Part shown: piece by piece, positions 1 through 6,147 of the stretch
Layout of the letters: every line of letters begins with the position of its first letter
How positions within the stretch are numbered: the first letter of the stretch is position 1
Assembly: GCA_010028615.1 (NCBI GenBank)
Contig: RHAS01000023.1
Location: forward strand, 1 to 9,895
DNA length: 9,895 nucleotides
Reading direction: 5' to 3'
Source: Actinomycetota bacterium
Lineage (GTDB): Bacteria > Actinomycetota > Actinomycetes > Actinomycetales > Microbacteriaceae
Translations under genes and position numbers: made by a program
The notes under the pieces: generated by a model
Told to the model about the DNA's origin: nothing
The model's database searches: none
What the model saw: only the letters and a program-made list of their open reading frames with translations

Positions 1-60
1 GTGCTGGAATTACACTCAACCCGCAACTTCATGCCGGAACTTAAGCCAGAAGCGACCTAA
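1..60 (+). CDS. Possible C-terminal end of an unidentified plus-strand gene (partial)
   Basis: Frame 1 is open from the window edge for 19 codons and ends in TAA at 58-60; the residues read VLELHSTRNFMPELKPEAT. I do not recognise the protein. Its stop overlaps the TAG of the minus-strand thiL body (57-59) by two bases, the same tail-to-tail stop overlap seen at 1252-1255, which makes a real convergent gene plausible. Nineteen codons are too few to prove coding, and a minus-strand gene downstream of thiL is the alternative. Confidence 0.35.
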   Translation: MLELHSTRNFMPELKPEAT

Positions 61-731
61 CCGGTAACCGAATCCCAACCTCTTGGGTCAATTGCTTGGT
101 CATCGAGTTCGACAAAGTGATCCTTTTTGGCGATTACTTTTCCAATAACTTTGAACCCCTTTGGCACTAACTCCAAGCTTGGAAAAGTAGCCAGTAAGCC
201 GTGGTCTTCACCACCGAAAAGAACCCAATCTAAAGCCGGCTGGTTTAATCTTTGGGCGGCTTGCTCAAGCACTGCTTGAAAGCCGAGTAAATCTGAACTG
301 TTGATAGACAAGCAAACTTTAGATTGCTCAGCTATCCGAGAGGCATCCTTCACCAGCGAGTCTGAAATATCTAACATCGCTGTTGCACCGTTGTTTGCGG
401 CTAAAACACCAAGTTCAATTGGAGGTCTTGGTCTTAGTTGAAACGAAACAAGATCATCAAATGCCTCCGCTGCAGAACCGCCTTCAGTCAAAAGAGCTAA
501 ACCGGCAGCTGCCTTGCCTAGGGTTCCACCAACAGCGAGCAAATCCCCTACCTTTGCTCCAGAGCGCAACACAGGCGCTCTACCCTCAAGGTCGCCGTGG
601 GCTGTTACCGAAATAAAGACCTTCTCTGAGCTGGCTAAATCGCCGCCGACCACTGAAGCAGTTGGGGCAAGTTCAGTCAGTGCTTGAGATAACCCATCAG
701 CAAAAGCTTCTAGGTAGTTGGCAATAGTCAT
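57..731 (-). CDS. thiL: Thiamine-phosphate kinase ThiL, N-terminally truncated (probable pseudogene)
   Basis: ThiL phosphorylates thiamine monophosphate with ATP to give thiamine diphosphate, the last step of de novo thiamine synthesis, in the cytosol. From the ATG at 731 the frame codes 224 residues against about 310-330 for the family. It holds the second half of the first domain (GGDL at 29-32, RSGAK at 56-60) and the C-terminal domain (LDISDSL about 120-126, GGEDH 173-177). The whole N-terminal part is absent, including the GDD motif, the DMLVEG-type metal site and the SD-AMG segment that bind Mg and ATP. In the conserved IDVSDGL motif Gly is Ser. A GTG at 740 is in frame, but the AGGAGG at 742-747 is too close to it and sits 10 bases from ATG 731, so 731 is chosen. 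The frame has no stops and may be translated, but kinase activity is unlikely. Actinobacterial ThiL identity is confident; the pseudogene call is inference. Confidence 0.85.
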   Translation of the reverse strand: MTIANYLEAFADGLSQALTELAPTASVVGGDLASSEKVFISVTAHGDLEGRAPVLRSGAKVGDLLAVGGTLGKAAAGLALLTEGGSAAEAFDDLVSFQLRPRPPIELGVLAANNGATAMLDISDSLVKDASRIAEQSKVCLSINSSDLLGFQAVLEQAAQRLNQPALDWVLFGGEDHGLLATFPSLELVPKGFKVIGKVIAKKDHFVELDDQAIDPRGWDSVTG

Positions 732-741
732 GGACCTCACC

Positions 742-747
742 CCTCCT
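742..747 (-). promoter_or_regulatory. Strong Shine-Dalgarno AGGAGG before the truncated thiL body
   Basis: On the minus strand AGGAGG lies 10 bases before ATG 731 and only one base before the alternative GTG 740. It overlaps the TAG stop (746-748) of the 16-codon thiL remnant. Ribosomes ending there could restart at 731, so this site decides the start of the truncated protein. It is the strongest ribosome-binding site I see in the window. Confidence 0.65.
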
Positions 748-796
748 AGCTTAGCGACTCGCTCTCGCCTAGTTCCGCCAAAGTTTTATCTGACAC
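746..796 (-). pseudogene. thiL: Remnant of the original thiL 5' end (16 codons then stop)
   Basis: Starting at GTG 796-794 the minus strand reads MSDKTLAELGESESLS and stops at TAG 748-746. This matches the usual actinobacterial ThiL N-terminus, which has a TL-x-x-LGE segment just before the first helix. The body at 57-731 lies in another frame and resumes roughly 90-100 family residues later. The simplest reading is an internal deletion with one end near 746-750, which also shifted the frame. A TACCTT box seven bases before the GTG (804-809) fits a leaderless start, so 796 is probably the ancestral start codon. The stop overlaps the ribosome-binding site of the downstream body. As expressed today this would be a 16-residue leader peptide. 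Confidence 0.7.
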
Positions 797-803
797 GCTT
801 TAA

Positions 804-809
804 AAGGTA
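804..809 (-). promoter_or_regulatory. Candidate -10 box (TACCTT) of thiL, leaderless type
   Basis: TACCTT fits the actinobacterial TANNNT -10 consensus and is followed by seven bases and then the GTG at 796 of the thiL remnant. There is no Shine-Dalgarno before that GTG. This spacing puts the transcript start at or next to the start codon. It overlaps, on the other strand, the -10 candidate of the DUF3515 gene by two bases. No clear -35 is seen. Confidence 0.4.
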
Positions 810-813
810 GCCT
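808..813 (+). promoter_or_regulatory. Candidate -10 box (TAGCCT) of the DUF3515 gene, leaderless type
   Basis: TAGCCT fits TANNNT and is followed by seven bases and then ATG 821. No convincing Shine-Dalgarno lies at the right distance, so a leaderless transcript is likely. It overlaps the divergent thiL box at 804-809 by two bases, so the two promoters would compete for polymerase. No clear -35 hexamer is visible. Confidence 0.4.
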
Positions 814-820
814 GTTTAGG

Positions 821-1255
821 ATGAAGTTATTTCGCCTTTTGCCACTTTTATTACTTTTAACCGGTTGTTCCGCGACCGTGGTTATGGATCCAGCCGAGGA
901 TGCCAATAACCCTTACTGTGCTGAGGTAATGGTTAGGCTTCCCAGTGAAACTGCAAGCCAGCAAAAGCGGGTAACTTCAAGCCAGTCCACGGCCGCTTGG
1001 GGTGAACCGGTAACAGTCAGTCTCACCTGCGGCTTGGAACCAGTGGAAATCAGTGCCCTGCCATGTATCACGGCAGGCGATGTCGACTGGCTAGTCGATG
1101 AAAGCGATAAGCCTACTTATCGGTTTATCAGTTTTGGTAGAACACCGGCTACTGTCGTCACGGTTGATTCCACTAAAGTTTCTGGAGCTACCGTGCTGGA
1201 AGATCTAGGGTTGGCTGTGCAATTTACGAAAAAGACCAAACAGTGTCTTGGCTAA
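821..1255 (+). CDS. DUF3515 family lipoprotein
   Basis: This 144-residue protein starts with Lys, Arg and a run of leucines (residues 2-13) followed by the lipobox LTGC, so Cys16 should be lipidated and the protein anchored outside the membrane. The rest has the DUF3515 pattern: NPYCAEV about 30-36, LPSET, AAWGEP, SLTCGLEP, a further Cys before GDVDW, and FGRTPATVV near 105-113. Function is unknown in the family. In Mycobacterium tuberculosis the relative Rv2980 also lies next to ddlA on the opposite strand, so this position is an old actinobacterial arrangement. Its stop overlaps the ddl stop by four bases (convergent), and it diverges from thiL with facing promoter boxes. The four cysteines beyond the lipobox could form disulfides. 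The family call is confident and the role is not known. Confidence 0.85.
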   Translation: MKLFRLLPLLLLLTGCSATVVMDPAEDANNPYCAEVMVRLPSETASQQKRVTSSQSTAAWGEPVTVSLTCGLEPVEISALPCITAGDVDWLVDESDKPTYRFISFGRTPATVVTVDSTKVSGATVLEDLGLAVQFTKKTKQCLG

Positions 1256-2337
1256 TCCCTGTGAAAAGCTAACTGAATAAGCTGATCGATCAAATCGGGA
1301 TACTCCACACCAGAGGCCTGCCAACATTTTGGATACATCGATATCGGGGTGAATCCTGGCATCAGGTTCAGTTCGTTTACAAAGAAACCGTCTTTGGTTA
1401 GAAAGAAATCAGCCCTAGCTAAACCAAAGCAACCTAACGCTCTAAAAGCTCTGGCAGCAAGCTTTTGCATCTCTGCCAATTCTTCTTCAGTTAAATTAGC
1501 TGGACAGATAAGTTCTGCCGCATTGGCATCTCGATACTTAGCATCGAAATCATAAAACTCACCAGTGCGAATCACGATTTCACCGGCAACTGAAACTCTA
1601 GGTTTTTGTGATCCGATAACTGAGAGCACAGCGCATTCCAACTCTCTACCTACCAGAGCCTTTTCTACTGTTACCTTACTGTCCTCGTTAAAACCAACTT
1701 CAAGGGCAGCTGCAAAATCTGCCATATTCGAAACCTTAGAAACTCCAACCGATGAACCTGCTCGGGCTGGCTTTACGAAGATTGGTAGTGACCCAAGCTG
1801 CTTTACTTTTTCCAGAATCGTTTCTGGATCGGCTAACCACTGCTCTCTATGAATTACCACATGTGGGGTAACCGGTAATCCTGCCGCGCTAAATAGGGCC
1901 TTAGAGAATTCCTTATCCATTCCTGCTGCACTAGCAAAAACGCCATTACCAACATAGGGAAGCCCAATAAGTTCGATAAATCCTTGAATCGTTCCATCTT
2001 CGCCATTTGGTCCGTGCAGCACCGGGAAAACCACGTCGACTTCACCGAGTGAACTTTTCTTGCCATCGCGCTCAACGAAAAATTCTTTGGTACCAGCAGC
2101 AGGCCAAATGATAGTTTCTCCAGCAAATTTAACCTCTGGTAACTCCCCTTCGGTAAGAGCCCAATGTTTTGCATCATCGATAGCTGGAACAAAGACACCA
2201 TCTCGGGTTATTCCGATTGCTAACACCTCGTATTTATTGCGATCAATAGCAGATAGCACACCGCTTGCAGTAGCGCAGGAGATGCTGTGCTCACTAGAAG
2301 CACCACCGAATAAGATCGCGACTCGAAGTTTTGCCAC
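1252..2337 (-). CDS. ddl: D-alanine--D-alanine ligase
   Basis: Ddl joins two D-alanines using ATP in the cytosol, giving the dipeptide added to the UDP-muramyl peptide by MurF. The 361-residue length is normal. Visible family marks are GGASSEHSIS (11-20, with Glu16 binding the first D-Ala), HGPNGEDGTIQG (108-119), the MDK of the ATP-grasp fold (140-142), FVKPARAGSSVGVS (187-200), FYDFDAKY (261-268, Tyr as in ligases that make D-Ala-D-Ala), and Mg ligands Asp310, Glu322 and Asn324. The last motif reads NELNLMPGFT where NTMPGFT is usual, so Thr is replaced by Leu. The start is GTG 2337-2335, sharing one base with the gpsA stop (TAGTG), with a GAGGCGGA ribosome site in the end of gpsA. It is the last gene of the operon, and its stop overlaps that of the convergent DUF3515 gene. 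Confidence 0.95.
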   Translation of the reverse strand: MAKLRVAILFGGASSEHSISCATASGVLSAIDRNKYEVLAIGITRDGVFVPAIDDAKHWALTEGELPEVKFAGETIIWPAAGTKEFFVERDGKKSSLGEVDVVFPVLHGPNGEDGTIQGFIELIGLPYVGNGVFASAAGMDKEFSKALFSAAGLPVTPHVVIHREQWLADPETILEKVKQLGSLPIFVKPARAGSSVGVSKVSNMADFAAALEVGFNEDSKVTVEKALVGRELECAVLSVIGSQKPRVSVAGEIVIRTGEFYDFDAKYRDANAAELICPANLTEEELAEMQKLAARAFRALGCFGLARADFFLTKDGFFVNELNLMPGFTPISMYPKCWQASGVEYPDLIDQLIQLAFHRD

Positions 2338-3338
2338 TATTCCGCCTCTGGGCTATCGTTTCCGCGGGTCAGGCCAGGGCCAATATCTTTAGGGCTCATC
2401 TTGCCTTCAATTACCAAATGCACCTGCTCAACAATCGGCATAGCAACACCTTTAGCCGAGGCGAGCCTCAATACTGGCGCAACCGAGCTAAGTCCCTCGG
2501 CTGTTTGCGATAAACGCTTTAGCACTTCACGTTTTGAATAGCCCTTACCGAGCATCTCACCAGCTTTATGATTACGCGAGAGTGGTGATTCGGATGTGGC
2601 GATTAGATCGCCAAGTCCAGCTAGGCCAACCATGGTCTTTTTCTTTGCGCCAAAGGCAACTGCAAATCTTGAGATCTCGGCTAAGCCGCGAGTCATGATT
2701 GAGGCCTTGGTGTTTTGGCCGTAACCTACCCCGTTGACGATACCGATTGCCACCGCAATTAGGTTCTTCAAAATTCCACCGAATTCTGTTCCGATGACAT
2801 CTTTGTTGGTGAAAGTTGTGAAGTATGAGTTAGTTGATGCTGCGGCAACTAGTTTGGCATTTTCTTTAGAGGTGCAGGCCGCCACACAGGCAGCCGGTTG
2901 CTCACTAGCAATTTCAAGTGACAGGTTTGGTCCAGATACTACACAGACCTGATCCTGGTCGATGCCAAGCACATCGATAATTACCTCACTCATGCGAAGC
3001 CCTGAGCCCTGCTCAACACCTTTCATTAGCGAAACAACTATCGCTTTTGGTTCAATAAGTTTTCCCCAGTCTTCTAGATTTGCCCTTAGGCTCTGCGAAG
3101 GAACGGCGATGTATACCTGACTGGCACCAGCCAGCACAGCCTTGATATCACTTGATGCGACAAGCTCGGTTGGCAAGTTGATGCCAGGAATGTAGTCACC
3201 GTTACGGTGAGTGTTATTGATTTCTTCGGTTAGCTCTTCTCTTCTTGACCAGAGCATCACCTCATTGCCAGCATCTACTAGCACCTTGGCAAAAGTGGTT
3301 CCCCAAGAACCCGCACCGATTACTGCAATTCTCGCCAT
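2337..3338 (-). CDS. gpsA: NAD(P)-dependent glycerol-3-phosphate dehydrogenase
   Basis: GpsA reduces dihydroxyacetone phosphate to sn-glycerol-3-phosphate, the backbone of phospholipids. The 333-residue protein has an N-terminal Rossmann fold with GAGSWG at 8-13, AVPSQSLR about 78-85, the SGPNLSLEI loop at 135-143, the catalytic lysine in GGILKNLIAVAIG (Lys191), and the C-terminal GLAGLGDL (238-245) and SPLSRNHKAG (251-260) motifs that bind substrate. The start ATG 3338 lies three bases after the plsC stop with AAGGGT ribosome-site sequence inside the plsC end. The stop overlaps the ddl GTG by one base. Its product feeds the acyltransferase steps, of which PlsC is encoded just upstream. All key residues are present. 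Confidence 0.96.
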   Translation of the reverse strand: MARIAVIGAGSWGTTFAKVLVDAGNEVMLWSRREELTEEINNTHRNGDYIPGINLPTELVASSDIKAVLAGASQVYIAVPSQSLRANLEDWGKLIEPKAIVVSLMKGVEQGSGLRMSEVIIDVLGIDQDQVCVVSGPNLSLEIASEQPAACVAACTSKENAKLVAAASTNSYFTTFTNKDVIGTEFGGILKNLIAVAIGIVNGVGYGQNTKASIMTRGLAEISRFAVAFGAKKKTMVGLAGLGDLIATSESPLSRNHKAGEMLGKGYSKREVLKRLSQTAEGLSSVAPVLRLASAKGVAMPIVEQVHLVIEGKMSPKDIGPGLTRGNDSPEAE

Positions 3339-3341
3339 CGC

Positions 3342-4229
3342 CTAACCCTTACCCTTATAGCGGATCTTGCCGAAAGTGACTTTGGCGTCTGCTGGCAGTG
3401 GTTCAAGACCTAATGAAGCCCTGCGCTCATTCTCGGCTTTGAGAATCAAAAACTTTTTGAAATTGCCGTGATCTGGTAAACCATGTTCGCTTGGGACAAA
3501 TCGTTTTGTCGGGGCTTTATCACCGCGTAGTTGCTCAACCAATTTTGTTATTTCGTTCATTACGTGTTCGGTAATTGCCACTAGATCCTCAGTGGAGTTC
3601 TTTTTGTCAAAATACTTGGAAAGATCTATCGGTTTACCGATAACGATGTTGACTTTGTGCCAGGGTTTTGGCTTTAGCTTTGAAGAATAAGTCTCCATCA
3701 CCTGTTCAGTTCCCCATTGACCCACCGGCACAATCGGAACACCGGTTTCAATAGCCAACCTGATTGCTCCGGTTCTACCGCGCATCGGCCAGAGATCTGG
3801 ATCTCTAGTTAGTGTTCCCTCTGGAAAAATACCAATCACGTGCCCTGCACGAAGCACTTTATATGCAGCTTCCATCGGATCTGTGTTGTTGCGTTGGCCA
3901 CGAAATACTGGAATTTGCCCTACAGCTAGAAGTACCGGCCCTACAATCGGAGTCTTGAATAATCCCTCTTTAGCCAAAAAGTGTGGTGCTCGATGCAAAC
4001 GAAAATACATCATGTAGGCAACAGCTAAGGCATCGACTGTTGTCACGTGATTAGCGGCTAAGACATAGCCACCTGATTTAGGTAGGTTCTCCATGCCGGT
4101 GACATTTACCTTGTATAAGAGCCTTACTAGTGGCCGAAGAAAAAAGGCCAAGATGCGCATCTGCAGAGTGATCTCACGGCCCGGTTTTAACTCCGGCATC
4201 TTTATCGAATGAGAACTTTTCTTGGCCAT
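3342..4229 (-). CDS. plsC: 1-acyl-sn-glycerol-3-phosphate acyltransferase (PlsC family)
   Basis: The protein is likely to add the second acyl chain to lysophosphatidic acid, giving phosphatidic acid, at the inner face of the membrane. The 295 residues show the acyltransferase motif I as NHVTTVD (60-66, catalytic His61 and Asp66), motif II near PVFRGQR (107-113), motif III FPEGTLTRD (135-143) and motif IV GVPIVPVGQ (163-171). The usual EGTR is EGTL-TR, a common actinobacterial variant. A hydrophobic stretch at 24-38 may lie in the membrane. A long polar, Lys-rich C-terminal tail (about 230-295) extends beyond the domain. It starts four bases after the murA stop with only a weak GGA ribosome site, so translational coupling is probable. 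The family is certain; the acceptor is inferred from family and from gpsA next to it. Confidence 0.9.
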   Translation of the reverse strand: MAKKSSHSIKMPELKPGREITLQMRILAFFLRPLVRLLYKVNVTGMENLPKSGGYVLAANHVTTVDALAVAYMMYFRLHRAPHFLAKEGLFKTPIVGPVLLAVGQIPVFRGQRNNTDPMEAAYKVLRAGHVIGIFPEGTLTRDPDLWPMRGRTGAIRLAIETGVPIVPVGQWGTEQVMETYSSKLKPKPWHKVNIVIGKPIDLSKYFDKKNSTEDLVAITEHVMNEITKLVEQLRGDKAPTKRFVPSEHGLPDHGNFKKFLILKAENERRASLGLEPLPADAKVTFGKIRYKGKG

Positions 4230-4233
4230 CGAA

Positions 4234-5547
4234 TTATTCCGTATAACTAAATGAAGCGCCTAGTGCGCTTAGTTTGTCTAGGAAGTGCTCGTATCCTCGA
4301 GAAATCAACTGGACATTAGAAACATTTGATGTTCCCTCGGCGGCAAGGGCTGCCACCATGTGGCTAAAGCCACCGCGCAGATCAGGAACCCTAATATCTG
4401 CTCCCCTTAGCTTGGTAGGCCCCGAGATAACAGCAGAGTGGTAGAAGTTTCGCTGACCAAAGCGGCAAGGGTTACCACCTAAACACTCTCGGTAGATCTG
4501 GATTTGGGCACCCATCTGATTTAGCGCATCAGTGAAACCAAAGCGATTCTCATAAACAGTCTCGTGAACAATGGATAGACCGGTTGCTTGAGTTAGCGCT
4601 ACTACCAGCGGTTGCTGCCAATCAGTCATAAAGCCCGGGTGAACATCGGTTTCGATAACCACCGGCTGTAATTGCCCTCCTGGGTGACTAAATCTGATGC
4701 CGTCATCTTCGATTTCAAAAGCGCCACCGATTTTACGGAAGACGTTTAGAAATGCGGTCATCTCTAGTTGCCTAGCTCCGCCAACCATAATTTCGCCACC
4801 GGTAGCTAAAGCAGCTGCCGCCCAGGATGCTGCTTCGTTACGATCAAACAGTGCGCGGTGGGTGTATCCGTTTAGTGAACTAACTCCCTCGATGCGAATC
4901 ACCCGATCGGTGTCAACTGAAATGATGGCACCCATCTTCTGCAAGATAGCGATTAGGTCCATAATCTCCGGCTCGACTGCAGCGCCGGATAGCTCGGTTA
5001 ATCCTTCGGCCCTGGTAGCTGTGAGGAGCACCTGCTCAGTAGCCCCAACACTTGGGTAAGGCAGAGAAATTTTGGCACCCTTTAGTCCATCTGGTGCAGA
5101 TAACCTAGTTCCGTTTGGCAGCTTTTCAATTACCGCACCGAAGCTGCGTAATACATCAAAGTGATAATCAACTGGACGATCGCCAATGTGGCAGCCACCT
5201 AAATCAGGAATGAAGGCTTCACCTAGCTGATGAAGCAGTGGTCCACAAAACAAAATAGGAATACGGGATGAACCGGCGTGCGCATCGATGTCAACCATTC
5301 GAGCAGATTTCACATTGGTTGGATCAAGTTTCATAACCCCAGAGTCATCAAAATCAATTTTGACTCCATGCAGTTCAAGTAAGCGTTGGACTACTTCAAC
5401 GTCACTAATCTTTGGGACATCTTTTAGAACGCTGGCGCTTTCACCAAGAAGTGCCGCGACCATGGCCTTGGTAACTAGATTTTTCGCACCACGGACATCG
5501 ACTCGACCTACCAGCGCTTTGCCACCGTCTACTTTTATCTGACTCAT
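4234..5547 (-). CDS. murA: UDP-N-acetylglucosamine 1-carboxyvinyltransferase
   Basis: MurA transfers enolpyruvate from phosphoenolpyruvate to UDP-GlcNAc, the first committed step of peptidoglycan synthesis. The 437 residues have RGAKN (19-23, Lys22-Asn23 at the active site), SSRIPILFCGPLLHQLG, the mobile loop GGCHIGDRPVD with the catalytic Cys119, VGATEQVLLTA about 167-177, AAVEPEIMDL about 189-198, and FMTDWQQP with the general-base Asp309. Because Cys119 is present rather than Asp, this copy should be open to fosfomycin, as far as that residue decides. The ATG 5547 follows the leuD stop with no gap, and GAGG six bases before it lies in the leuD end. Having murA within a leucine operon is usual for Microbacteriaceae, as far as I know, but not for mycobacteria. 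Confidence 0.97.
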   Translation of the reverse strand: MSQIKVDGGKALVGRVDVRGAKNLVTKAMVAALLGESASVLKDVPKISDVEVVQRLLELHGVKIDFDDSGVMKLDPTNVKSARMVDIDAHAGSSRIPILFCGPLLHQLGEAFIPDLGGCHIGDRPVDYHFDVLRSFGAVIEKLPNGTRLSAPDGLKGAKISLPYPSVGATEQVLLTATRAEGLTELSGAAVEPEIMDLIAILQKMGAIISVDTDRVIRIEGVSSLNGYTHRALFDRNEAASWAAAALATGGEIMVGGARQLEMTAFLNVFRKIGGAFEIEDDGIRFSHPGGQLQPVVIETDVHPGFMTDWQQPLVVALTQATGLSIVHETVYENRFGFTDALNQMGAQIQIYRECLGGNPCRFGQRNFYHSAVISGPTKLRGADIRVPDLRGGFSHMVAALAAEGTSNVSNVQLISRGYEHFLDKLSALGASFSYTE

Positions 5548-6147
5548 CTAGTTCCTCGCTGGTAATGTCTTCGGCATCCAAGCTGGACGTCGCTTTTCAA
5601 ATTCGTCTATCGCTAGTTGGTGGGTCAAGGTAAGCGCGATGTCATCTAAACCTTCCAACAAACGCCACCTCGTGTATTCATCTATCTCAAAACTAACCGA
5701 GATATCTTTTAACCTAGCGACCTTGGTGGTTAGGTCGACGGTGATTTCAACACCGGGATTTGCCTCTATAGCAACCCAGAGCCGTTCAGCATCTGCTTCA
5801 CTGATCTGACCGGTTACTAGGCCTTGTTTGCCTGCATTGCCGCGGAAAATATCTGCAAACTTAGGTGAAAGCACGACTCTAAATCCATAATCACGCAATG
5901 CCCAAACAGCATGCTCCCTAGAAGACCCAGTACCAAAATCAGGCCCGGCAACTAGTACTTGGCCCTTGGCAAAGGCTGGTTGATTCAGGACAAACTCTGG
6001 GTCATTTCGCCAGGAGGCAAAAAGCGCATCTTCAAAACCCGATTTGGTGATTCGCTTTAGATACACCGCTGGAATGATTTGGTCCGTATCCACATTTGAT
6101 CTTCTAAGTGGCACCGCAACACCGCTAAAGACGCTGAACTTCTCCAT
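5548..6147 (-). CDS. leuD: 3-isopropylmalate dehydratase small subunit
   Basis: LeuD is the swivel domain of isopropylmalate isomerase. With LeuC it changes 2-isopropylmalate to 3-isopropylmalate in leucine synthesis. The 199 residues are the normal length. [15 protein letters not shown] (18-32) and [13 protein letters not shown] (68-80) are the substrate-loop and phosphate/carboxylate-binding motifs of the family, and [10 protein letters not shown] (101-110) is also typical. The ATG 6147 shares one base with the leuC TAA stop (TAATG), with GGGGGA about six bases upstream, so the two subunits should be made by coupled translation in equal amounts. The murA start codon follows its TAG directly. 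Confidence 0.96.
   Translation of the reverse strand: MEKFSVFSGVAVPLRRSNVDTDQIIPAVYLKRITKSGFEDALFASWRNDPEFVLNQPAFAKGQVLVAGPDFGTGSSREHAVWALRDYGFRVVLSPKFADIFRGNAGKQGLVTGQISEADAERLWVAIEANPGVEITVDLTTKVARLKDISVSFEIDEYTRWRLLEGLDDIALTLTHQLAIDEFEKRRPAWMPKTLPARN

Noticed and set aside
732..740. GTG 740 as start of the truncated thiL
   Set aside because: AGGAGG is only one base away from it, while ATG 731 has usable spacing; the added residues (MRS) are not ThiL-like.
741..820. Thiamine (TPP) riboswitch before thiL
   Set aside because: The 80 bases show no TPP aptamer core sequences such as CUGAGA, and the transcript seems to start at the start codon.
1854..2201. 115-codon open frame on the minus strand inside ddl
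   Set aside because: It is a shifted frame of ddl, whose own frame carries all family motifs; no domain or separate ribosome site.
4697..5059. 120-codon plus-strand open frame inside murA
   Set aside because: Antisense shadow of murA, Ser/Ala/Thr-rich, with no recognisable domain.
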